Positions 27,499-38,500 of a stretch of DNA of 64,000 nucleotides are shown one piece after another (the stretch's first letter is position 1; each line of letters begins with the position of its first letter). The DNA comes from Citrus sinensis (Eukaryota > Streptophyta > Magnoliopsida > Sapindales > Rutaceae): assembly GCF_022201045.2 (NCBI RefSeq), contig NC_068557.1:6200001-6264000 (forward strand), read 5' to 3'. The position numbers and the translations under genes are program-made. The notes under the pieces are model-generated. The model saw only the letters and a list, made by a program, of their open reading frames with translations. It was not told where the DNA came from and did no database searches.

Positions 27499-28353
27499 CT
27501 ACTCATCACAAAGTGAAGCCATAAGCTCGCGTGGTGAAGACCAAACAGGAAGATCAATAAACGATTGCTTTAACTGTTCCTCTTGTGCACTGCACATTGC
27601 CTCTGCCACATCACACAAACTTGAAATATCGTGAATTATCGCTTCCTGTGCTTCAGCCTGCATTGCAATCCAGAACTAACAAGAATTACAACACTACTCA
27701 ACATTAATGAGTAACTGAACATCCCTTCCCTTTTCATAAGGTACGGGTTTTGGCAATTCAAATTTACCAATTTAAATTATGTGAAATTAGGTTTCAAGAA
27801 TTCTTCATCAGCAAAGTAAGCCCTAAAAATCAAGCTCATTAGCTAACAAAAATTCAAACTTTAAATGTTTTACGACAACCTAGTCTCTCAACAGACCCAG
27901 AATTCATACTTTAAGCAAGCAAAATTTCAAATTAAGCACATACAATTAAACATTAAAATAAGAAAAAGACTCAATTACCTGCAAAAGGAGCTGATCGACT
28001 AGCGACCCGCAACCAATTTCATCCTCCTGCACCATCTTCGAAGCCGAACCGAGTAACGCCGCCGTTTCCTCCAAGTCTAGCGGTCGCTGTTGCTGTCGTT
28101 GCTGTTGTTGGTGAGACTTCTCTTGCATTGCGCGTAAGGTGTTCGACAAAAATTCCCACTGGTCGATCTCTTTCTGGTACCGTTCTTTGAGCTTCAGTAA
28201 AACCTTTCTCCTGCGGTCTCTTCGCTGCCGCTCCTCAGCCTCGGGAACCGGGCCTTGAACTGGTGGCGGGTCGTCCAGCCTCCGCTTCTTCCGCTTGTGG
28301 ATGAAACCGTCATCGTTGCAGAGCTCCCACTCGTCCGCTGTTGAGGGGTCCAT
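27499..28353 (-). CDS. conserved plant protein of unknown function, probably nuclear
   Basis: Two exons, 28353-27979 and 27657-27499, joined in phase, give 177 residues. The N-terminus has an acidic DEWELCNDDGF motif followed directly by a basic cluster KRKKRR, a good nuclear-localisation candidate. Residues about 44-90 are highly charged and helical (RQRRDRRRKVLLKLKERYQ) and followed by a Gln-rich run. The C-terminal half is acidic and Leu-rich and ends VWSSPRELMASLCDE. The start at 28353 is the first true ATG in frame; a GTG lies five codons upstream. I recall similar plant proteins of this length without an assigned role, so no function is given. Confidence 0.85.
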
Positions 28354-29384
28354 GCGTCGTGTGCCCACTTCAGCGACACCCGAATATTTTTTATTTTTAA
28401 CCGGGGAGGAGATGCCAAAATGACGGATTCAATAGAAGGAGCGGGAGAGCAAGTGCGCAGCGCGTGTGGTTCACTTGTAATGTGCGTAGCGCGTTGACCA
28501 TTAGACCGGATAGCCTAATATATGTAAGTTTGGGCTAGTTACAATAATTATTAAATAAATGGATTATTTTTAAGGAGAGGAGTGGACAACCCACATTACA
28601 CGTGCGCTGCCCTTTTGTTTATTTATTTATTTATTTTCTCTTTTCTTTCACCCCTTCAATAATCACTGCACAGATGTAAGCAAATATCTTTCTGTAAGTG
28701 AGCGACCCATAAGCCGAGTCAATTAGGAGAATGGCGGGAACCAAGAATTAAGATAGAAAAAACCTCATTACCGTCACCGGCTTCATGATAATCCTATGAT
28801 CATCCTAATATTTACATTAGGATTATGAATATTCATCATCCATTTCATCACTTGTATCATCATCATTATCTAAACTACGTCATCATCATCATCTGAACTA
28901 CATGAGAAACTACATATTTTATTTTCTTATGAACTCATAAACTGATTTGAGTATTACAGGGTTAACACCGGAAAAAATTTCAAGACCTCTTAATGTCCCT
29001 TGTGATTTCAGATGTTCATAAGTTATCTATTAGTGGTCTCAGGGAATCCTTGACAATTGGCGAGCCACTTCTTTACCAAACAAATTTGATGCTGACCCAG
29101 GGCCTAATATCAAGCCGCTAACCAACTTGACTAAATTTCGGCGTCAACACTATTTAATGGTTTGCTTTATGTCAAATCTCGATTATTTTCAATTAGATTG
29201 AATTTTAATTTTGTTTAGTTCTTTGTATTTTATTAATCTTTTAATTATTTTCAAAAACAAATCCAGCTAGAAGTTTTTCAAATCTGTCATTTGGTATGAA
29301 ATATGTCCCTGTTGTATTCCTCATTGAATTTCAATGTGATTTTTTTTCCCAAAAAAGATATTAAAATTATGTTAAATGGGTGAT
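28354..29384. other. intergenic DNA
   Basis: The proximal 200 bases are the presumed promoter of the 177-codon minus-strand gene. Beyond is AT-rich sequence with a degenerate ATC/CAT-rich microsatellite around 28835-28895. No gene is supported. Confidence 0.5.
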
Positions 29385-30025
29385 GTCTAGTTAGGGTAAA
29401 ATCTCGTTTATTCTTTATATTTTGAGTTTAGTATATGTTCAGTCCCTATATTTTTAAAAATACCTTAAAACATCATCGACATTAAATTATTAGCACATTT
29501 CCTCTTACTTTTTGTTGCTTTTGGCTTAATTTTTACAATATTACCCTCTCACAATATGTTTTTTGGACATTAGTAAAAAGAAAAAAATAATTATCAATTT
29601 AATCTCAAAAAACAAAATAGAAACAAATTTAATATATGTTACTTTTTTGTAACACACGAATTAATATATTAATTTTTTTATTACTAATATCCAAAAAAAG
29701 GCAATTTAATTATTTTTACAATAAAATTTTTTTGGACACATGTAAGCTTTCACAAAAATTAATATATATTATTTTTGTTTTTATTTTATTTTTGGGGTTA
29801 AATTGATAATTTAATTTTTTTTGATTAATTTTATAAAAAGAATCATTATTGTAAGAGGGTAATATTGCAAAAGCAAGTTAAAAGAAACAAAAAGTAACAG
29901 TAGGGATGCCAATAATTTAATAATTTAAGGGTAGGGATGTTTTGAAGCATTTTTAAAAATATACGAACTAAATGGGCACTAATATTTAAATATAGAGATG
30001 AAACGAGTTTTTACCCGTCTAGTTA
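29385..30025. mobile_element. Mutator-type MITE with 9-bp target-site duplication
   Basis: The element runs 29394-30016 (623 bp) and is flanked by the perfect direct repeat GTCTAGTTA (29385-29393 and 30017-30025). Its ends are inverted: left GGGTAAAATCTCG, right complement GGGTAAAAACTCG. The inverted similarity continues inward for roughly 190 bp, through 'tatttttaaaaat' and 'caatattaccctc'. It has no coding capacity. Long terminal inverted repeats with a 9-bp duplication are the hallmark of Mutator-like elements. Confidence 0.88.
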
Positions 30026-30951
30026 ATATTTGAGATTTTTGAAGTAATTAATAAATGGAACGAATTCGAATTAGCTCAAATTTGAAAGAACTTACATAAA
30101 TTCACAATATACCAACTCAAATTACCACTTATAGATTTCTCATTTAAGATTACAGCTTGTGCTCTGGTGGCATTCTTAAATTTCACACTACACACATAAT
30201 TTGCTTCAGCTGAACTTCTAGTATATCCTATAGGAAAGTTCATGGCGGCTATTCTACCAAAATGAAGTCATCAAAATTCGAAAAAATAAACTGGGCATTC
30301 TCATTCAATTCAGAGCCCTTCGACCGGGGTTAAAAAAAAATAAAAAAATCAAAGAAAGCACAAATAGTGTTTATGCAGTAGACATTACAACAACCATACT
30401 GAAGGCGATAAAAATATGGGAAGAGAAATCATGCTCTTGCTTCGTTGTTGCTAACACGTACACTACACAGATGATATCTTTTATCTAACTTTGACGTAAA
30501 GACCTTTAAAAAATCATGGATGTTATAGTATGCTAGCTAGTACTTGAAATGCCTTTTCCCCATTTTAGTTGTTTCGAGTCAATAGAGTTGAATCATAGAA
30601 CGTTGAAACTTGGAAAAAGGAATGGTGCAGGATTTTCTTAACTTATATTTATAACAACTTGTAATTAGGGTTTTCGGTGTGGAAATAAGTAATAAAACTG
30701 TAGGGTCAGGTGGACTTATATTTTTGCCTACCTGTAAGATACATTAAATGTGATTTAAAGTCTATTAACTCAAAGAAGTTTTACGTCTGGACGTGTATGG
30801 GGCTCCACTGCTTATACTTCCACGAAAGTATCGTTGACGTTGACTCGTGTGCAAGCTCATTTTTGTGCTTATAAGACCCCATCACATGAACTTGAAAAGA
30901 TTATCATCAATTATATTCCACACATACAGCGTTATTACTCTTATGCTAAAA
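30026..30951. other. upstream region of the LRR receptor kinase
   Basis: AT-rich sequence without a gene. A TATA-like 'cttataaga' at about 30868-30876 lies 75-85 bp before the ATGs at 30943 and 30952 but only about 10 bp before the ATG at 30886. If used, it favours the downstream starts. Confidence 0.45.
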
Positions 30952-33900
30952 ATGCTTAATTCCATTTCCTTGAGCTGCCAGCTTGCCACTCTCGTATGGT
31001 GCTTCAGCTTGTTGCTTCAATCTCATCATAGCTTTTCTGTCCCTTCAAACGAGACAGATCGTCTCGCATTGCTTGCGATCGGGTCACAACTTGAGGATGA
31101 TCCACTTGGCGTTACAAGTTCGTGGAACAATTCTACCAACTTGTGCCAATGGACAGGCGTGACTTGTGGTCACCGGCATCAAAGAGTAACCAAGTTAGAT
31201 CTGAGTAACCGAACAATAGGGGGCACCTTGTCTCCGTATGTTGGGAATCTCAGCTTCCTCAGGTACCTTAACCTCGCAGACAATAACTTCCACGGTGAAA
31301 TTCCCCATCAAATTGGTCGTTTAGTCAGGCTTCAAGCTCTAGTGCTGGCCAACAATTCATTTTCAGGTAAAATTCCAACCAATCTGTCGCGTTGCTCCAA
31401 CCTCATCAGCTTCAACGCCCGTAGAAACAACCTGGTCGGAGAAATTCCGGCGGAACTCGGCTACAACTGGTTGAAGCTTGAGAACTTGACGATTGCTGAC
31501 AATCATCTGACCGGACACTTCCCAGCGTCCATTGGGAATCTTTCGACCCTCGAGAGAATCAATGTTCTCGGGAATGGATTGTGGGGAAGAATCCCAAACA
31601 ATCTTGGCAACCTGAGAAACTTGATTCTTCTCAACCTCGGTGAAAATCGATTCTCCGGTATAGTTCCTCCTTCAATTTTTAACATCTCTTCTCTTGAAAA
31701 TGTTTTTCTACCGACAAATAGGTTCAATGGAAGTTTACCACTTGACATAGGAGTAAGCCTTCCAAAGCTTCTAGGGTTTATTGTTGCTGAAAACAATTTT
31801 GCAGGGTCCATACCAGAGTCCTTGTCAAATGCTTCAAATCTTGTGGAGCTTACCCTTTTCGATAATCAATTCAGAGGCAAAGTGTCGATTTATTTTCGCA
31901 GCCTTAAGAATTTAGAGTGGCTAAATTTAGGGGCAAATAATCTAGGTACCGGTGAGGCCAATGATCTTGATTTTCTAACCCTTTTAACTAACTGTACCGA
32001 ACTGACAGCCATTGGTCTTGATGACAATAGATTTGGAGGAGTGCTGCCACATTCTATAGCCAACCTGTCGTCAACCATGACCGACATCGTCATCGCAGGA
32101 AACCAAATATCTGGAATCATACCTACAGGGATAAGAAATCTGGTCAATCTAGTTGAACTTTGTATGGACGATAACAAATTAACTGGCACTATTCCTCATG
32201 CAATTGGTGAGCTTAAAAACTTGCAATTACTGTACCTGGATTCTAACTTTCTAGCGGGAGGCATTCCCACATCTCTAGGTAATTTAACATTGTTGACCAA
32301 TCTTGCTCTCAGCTCCAATAACTTGCAAGGCAGTATACCCCCTTCCCTAGGAAATTGCAAGAATTTGATAGAATTGCACATGGCAGATATTGAGCTCACC
32401 GGTGCTTTGCCTCCGCAAATTCTCAGCATATCAACTCTTTCACTTTCCTTAGACCTGTCGTATAATCTTCTCAGCGGTACTCTTCCTCTAGAAGTTGGCA
32501 ATTTGAAGAATCTTGTTTATTTTAATATATCTGTAAATCGATTTTCCGGTGAGATTCCTGTTACTCTAAGTGCCTGCACAAGCTTGCAACAACTTTATCT
32601 ACAGGGCAATTCTTTTAGTGGAAGCATCCCCTCCTCTCTTAGTTCTTTGAAAAGCATTAAAGAGTTAGATATGTCAAGCAATAATTTGTCCGGTCAAATT
32701 CCAGAATATCTTGAGAATCTATCATTCTTAGAGTACTTGAATTTGTCTTACAATCACTTTGAGGGCGAGGTACCAACAAAAGGAGTTTTCAGCAATAAAA
32801 CAAGAATTTCACTCTCTGGAAATGGGAAGCTTTGTGGGGGTCTAGATGAATTGAATTTACCACCATGTCCCTCCAGAGAATTGAAAAAACGAACAGATTT
32901 TCTTCTCAAAGTGGTGGTTCCAGTAACAGTCTCAGGCGTGATCTTATCAGTGTGCCTGGTACTTTTCTTGGCTCGAAGGAGGAGGTCTGCCCATAAATTT
33001 TCTGTTTCACAGCTCATGGATCAGCAATTCCCAATGATTTCCTATGCAGAGTTGAGTAAGGCGACAAATGATTTTTCATCATCAAATATGATTGGTCAAG
33101 GAAGTTTTGGCTTTGTGTATAAAGGAATTTTGGGTGAAAATAGAATGATGGTTGCGGTGAAGGTGATTAATCTGAAGCAAAAAGGGGCTTCCAACGGTTT
33201 TGTTGCTGAATGTCAGGCATTAAGAAATATTCGCCATCGAAATCTGATCAAAATCATCACTATTTGCTCTAGCATAGATTTTAAAGGGGTTGATTTCCAG
33301 GCTATTGTTTATGAATACATGCAAAATGGAAGTTTAGAGGATTGGCTGCACCAGAGCGAAGATCAACAAGAAGCGCGCAGTTTAACTCTCATTCAAAGAA
33401 TAAACATAATCATTGATGTGGCTTCTGCAATCGAATATATTCACCACCACTGTCAACCACCCGTTGTTCATGGAGATCTAAAACCAAGCAATGTTCTGCT
33501 TGATCAAGACTTAGTAGCCCATTTGGGTGACTTTGGGTTGGCAAAATTTCTCTCTTCTAGCCCGCTTGATACTGCTGTGGAAACTCCATCATCCTCAAAG
33601 GGGATAAAAGGAACTGTTGGCTACATTGCTCCGGGTAATATTTACATACTTTAAATGCTTACTGATTCATCTACTAGATAGATTTTAACACACATATGAC
33701 AACTAACACAGTGAAATGACATGTTTAGAGTATGGCATGGGCGGCGAAGCATCGATGACAGGAGATGTTTACAGTTTTGGAATTTTGTTGCTGGAGATGT
33801 TTACAAGAAGGCGACCAACCGATGGCATGTTTAACCAAGGCCTGACTCTCCATGAATTCGCAAGAACGGCTTTGCCCGACAAAGTGATGGAGATTGTTGA

Positions 33901-34105
33901 CTCTTTGCTACTGTTGGAGGTACAAGCGAGCAACTCCAGGAGTTGCGGAGACGAAAGATTAAGAACTGAAGAGTGTTTGGTTGCTGTAGTTGAAACCGGA
34001 GTTGTCTGCTCCATGGAATCTCCAATTGAACGAATGGAGATGAGAGATGTTGTGGCAAAGTTATGTCGTGCAAGAGACACTTTTCTGGGCCGGATGAGGA
34101 TTTGA
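30952..34105 (+). CDS. LRR receptor-like Ser/Thr kinase, subfamily XII (At3g47570/EFR/Xa21 type), non-RD
   Basis: Two exons, 30952-33634 and 33729-34105, encode 1019 residues, the usual size. Order: signal peptide (1 to about 28), LRRNT cap ending in [15 protein letters not shown], about 20 extracellular LRRs, a Cys-pair cap (LCGG...PPCPS), a membrane segment at about 650-672 ([20 protein letters not shown]), then a kinase domain. Kinase signs: [11 protein letters not shown] near 714, VAVK lysine near 735, catalytic loop HGDLKPSN near 839 and DFGLAKF near 860. The intron splits the APE codon, as is typical of this subfamily. The loop reads HGD rather than HRD, so this is a non-RD kinase, a class enriched in pattern-recognition receptors; ligand unknown. 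Upstream in-frame ATGs at 30886 and 30943 exist, but 30952 puts the signal peptide at the start. Confidence 0.93.
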
Positions 34106-34914
34106 GTTCAGATTGAAAAGAAAAAGAAATTTTCTCTGAGAGTTAGTTAAGGAGAATGCTTTGAATTTCATATGTTACTTAGGTTAGTTAAATAAAGTGA
34201 TCAGTTATGTACATATATTACTAGCTAAACACATGCATAAGTTAAGAACAGAGACTTAATTTTTTTTTTTAATTTTATAAAAAAACATATCTCATGAAAT
34301 CATAAAAGCACTATCTACACATGCTGCATATGTAATAGAAATTAAAAACTGGGAACTTGTATAAATATAAATTTAAACCTTTGTTCCATCTCCAACGCCA
34401 ATGAATTATCCTCCTCTGTGATATCTCCATCTTAGCCTTTGGCATACACAAAATTGGTATTTGATAAAGAAAAAAAAATTATTTACTTTGTCACCATTTT
34501 TGTAGGTATGGATTTTTTTTTATCCATTAATTTCCTTTTTGGTAAATCCCACATTCTTTATGGCTAACAAATTATGCAGTGGCAGTACTAGTTCATCATT
34601 GTCGTTCATGAGTTTTCAGCTGTTTCGGCCTCTTCCTTACTGCAACTAGATAATAGAGGTGGTTTGAGATTCTAAATAATTTTAAAAAATTAAAATATCG
34701 CGGATATAAAGACATGACAACATTGATTGAATAGCTCTATTCTTATGAAAAATTATTTGTGTTGTGAATAATTATTAGGAGGTAGTAAGAGATATAAAAA
34801 GGTTCATATGTCAGCACTCTTAAATAAATTGCGGAAATATTACAACAGCTCCAATTGTATTTATCTTAATTAGAAATGGGCCTGGCCCATTTTGATAATC
34901 TAAAATGGATCAGT
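34106..34914. other. 3' UTR of the receptor kinase and spacer
   Basis: A short 3' UTR is expected in the first 150 bases. The rest is AT-rich with no frame of note. Confidence 0.5.
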
Positions 34915-35371
34915 TTTTAAGTAAGAGTGGGACTATTGGCAACCCTCTAAACACTTTTTAAAATTCCTTTAATTATTTTACAATTGTAACCTCTATTAAA
35001 ATTATATAAAAGGATAATTTCTAATTAAACCTAACTCAAAAGTTAAATTATTATTTTTTTATTTTATAAATAAAAAATATTATATTTTTTTCTAATTTTT
35101 GGATGATGAATTTATTATCGATGACTATAATAGAGAGAATGAAAACTAATTATTTTTTTTTTTAAATGGAAGAGATCTTATTGTTGAAATAAATTTTAAT
35201 AATGAAAAATAAAAAAATAGAGTTTATATAATAAATTTTACTTAAGGATATTTTTATTTTTGATGGAGGTGTTAAAAGAATTTTTTTTATAAATATTTTA
35301 ATGAAATTACCTAAGAAAAAGGATGTTAACGAGAAATTTAGAGGGTGCCACTAGTCCCACTCTTTTAGGTA
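34915..35371. mobile_element. MITE with imperfect 9-bp target duplication, upstream of the TruB gene
   Basis: Ends are inverted: 'agagtgggactattggcaa' from 34924 and its complement ending at about 35362 ('...cactagtcccactc'), with the similarity extending about 28 bp. Flanks are TTTTAAGTA (34915-34923) and TTTTAGGTA (35363-35371), 8 of 9 identical. The interior is very AT-rich. Mutator-like is the best fit by duplication length; the family is uncertain. Its right end lies about 230 bp from the TruB start codon. Confidence 0.7.
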
Positions 35372-35597
35372 AAATTCATCGAGGGCCGGGTCAGCGCGAA
35401 TCGACTTACACGACGTATCAAATATATCAAGCTAAAACAGATAACGGAAGAACCACAGGCGAGGCGCCGAAAACACAACTCCGAGTTTTAACTGTTCTTC
35501 TTCCGTTAACTTAAAAACAGAACTCGAATCATGTTAAAACCAAAACCCCAAACAATAACAACATAATCAAATACATAGATCACTCAATCTAAGCAAA

Positions 35598-38500
35598 ATG
35601 TCTCTGCTTTTGTTGCGTCCAAAACTCATCACATCTTCAAGAACACTCTCTCTGTTGCTACCTCCACCATTGAAGGACAATTTTATTAAAAAAAATGTAT
35701 ATTTGTTGTCAACCAAAGCCTTCTCCTCCTCCATAACTTCAACTCCGTACCCACTTCAATATGACATGATCATTAACCACCCAACTCAGCCCCAGCAATC
35801 CCAAACCCGTCGACGACCCGCCCGAGTCAACTCGACCAACTTGGATGAAAACCAAAACCCAGATGGAGAATTGGGTTTTGACAGCTGGGTCGATAAGAAA
35901 CTTGAGAAAGAAGCAAAAACGAGGCAGCCCGGTTCGGATAATGCCGAGATGACCAAGTCCATGAGGAAATATTATAACAAGAGAAGGAAGAGAATGTATG
36001 GAACGGATTCTGAGGATGAGTATGGGAAAAATGATGACGGTTTTGTTGAGTTGAAGCCTGAAGTTGTGGAGTTTAATCGGTTACATAAGAGGGAAGAGGA
36101 GTTGTATTTTTACGATACTTTTGCTTATCCTTGGGAGAAAGATAAGCATTACAAGATGGTGTATCAGTTAGAGAAGAAGTATTTTCCTGACCAGTGTCTT
36201 GATAAGGCGTTTTTGGACCCGAGTGCAGATCAAAATGTCAAGAAAATGAGGAAGAAGGCGGGTGGCAAGAGTGAGGAGAAGAAATATAATAAAGAGGATG
36301 ATAAAAGGTTGGTGTTTTTCGATGATCAGGAGAAGAAGAGTGAGAAAGATTCAATTTTGGGGGAAGATGTGAACGTGAAGAGGGAAGTTAGTGCGAAGAA
36401 AGTGGAGGAGTTCTTTAAGTGTTTGAAGAAAGTTCCCAATAAGGAAAATGAAGTTGGTAGCGGGGAGCCCTATATTGTGTCCAGAAGTACCGAGCTTCCT
36501 CCAACATGGGATGGTCCTTTTGGAGCAATGGTTTTGGTGAACAAGCCAAAAGGTGAGTCAATATCCAGGTTGGGGATTCTTGCTTACAATTGACATTGCA
36601 TGCATTGATGCATTTTAGTTGATATTTGCTTTTACATGATTTAACGCAATTGCACAGTTAGGTTTGATAACTAGATGTCAGAAACTGTAATGCAGTTAGT
36701 ATTTGTCTTTTTAGTGAGTTGAATGAAGAGATTATGGATTTCGAAGATGATTATAGCATCCTTAGTATCTTGAATGGAAAAATCTTTCAAGAGACAAATT
36801 GAGTAGTTGGTTATTGTATGTCAAACTATGATCTTGAGTTTATATGTTTGTACAGATTAGATCTTGCAGCATATACTTATGCATGTATTTTGGTTATTTT
36901 AGTTACAACAGTCTGGGTTCTACCTCAGTGTTCATGGGCAAAAGCTTGGAAATACAGCTTTGTAAATTGGAATTTATACTATGCTGGGAAGAAGGTATTT
37001 GTGTAGGTAATCATCAAACAGACAGAAGTTGATGCTTTTGTAATAGCATTCTTGTCTTAAAGAACGATAATTGAATATGATAGACTGTGATTTTAGTGAG
37101 GACAGAATTAAATCCAAAGTCATGAGACTGAGAGCATAGATTCTCTAGCTGTGTGTTAAAGAATATTAGTTTATTTGATATTCTCTAAATTGTTTAATTA
37201 TTTAATTTTTACAATTGATTGGAAACATTAGTTACGACTACTCCACATGGAGGTTTGTTAGCAACGCATGCTGCTTTCACACTTACAAAGACAATTTTCT
37301 TCTTTTGCATTTTTATGCATTTACAAATGATTGGAGTTAGAGAAATTAGTGATTACTAAAGTGATTCCACATTCAGGCATTCTGGTTATTGCAATACTAC
37401 TTGAAATTTGTATGTTTCATGGTAAGCAGAAAACTTGGATCCACATGGGCCAAAAAGGATAACTTCATAGGTAGCATAGGGCTTGTTACTTGGTTATGGA
37501 CATTATGAGCATTATTTTATCTAATTTCTAAGGCTGGTTCTTATCACCGATATTGACAGCTTGTTCAATGTTAAATTTAAAATTTTGAATTTTCATTTTA
37601 CATTTATTGGAAGATAACACTGTCATTTTATGAGTCAGGATGGACTTCATTTACAGTTTGTGGTAAGCTGCGACGTCTGGTCAAAGTGAAAAAGGTGTGT
37701 TTTTGTTATCACATCTGCATTGAAGGTTCAACTTCCCATGTAATTCTCTATTATTATTATTATTATTATTATTATCTCTCCACTTGATGATAGGTAGGAC
37801 ATGCTGGAACCCTTGATCCCATGGCTACCGGTTTATTAATTGTATGTGTTGGTAAAGCAACCAAGTTGGTAGATAGGTAAGTTTGAATGTGATCCATCTT
37901 ATTACAATTATATGGCTACTTATCCGCCTGTGAAATTTGTAACATACTCTCCACTTTTCTTTCTAACAATCATGGCCGAGACCCTTAAAAATGTCTTTCC
38001 TGGGCCTAGCTGCTTAAGTATAAAGTCATTCTTTCTTAAAAATGCATCAGGATTCAAAATAAGTTTTGTGGGTTTAGCTCAAGGCAAAGTTAGTACCAAA
38101 AAAGCGATTGAGAGAAAGTAACTGATGATTTCTGTCTGCTTCTTGGGTGTGATATGTCGAAAAAGTGAAGAGACCTCTGGTAACCTTTTCCTTCAACCTT
38201 GAACATGTCGGCTAGAGTCAAAGAAGCCAAGATTTATGGGCCATCCTAGGTTCTTGTGCTACCTACGTTCAGGGAATATTTTTGCCCTTGGTAATAGGAA
38301 GAAAACCAAAATACTTTGGGATGTGCAATTTCAGCACTTTTATGGTGAAATGGCCAGATATAAACAACTACATTTTGGGCGAGAATGAGGAGAAACAATC
38401 TGTAGTCTGTAACATATAGTTTGCCTTTTCGCATAAGCTTTACTTTTTGCTATTTCTCAATTGGAAAGGTTGATGTCTGTACATGTGAATTATTTTTATT

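Noticed and set aside
31503-33017. Several frames of 87-102 codons antisense to the receptor kinase.
   Set aside because: They are shadows of the LRR repeats, without splice or start context.
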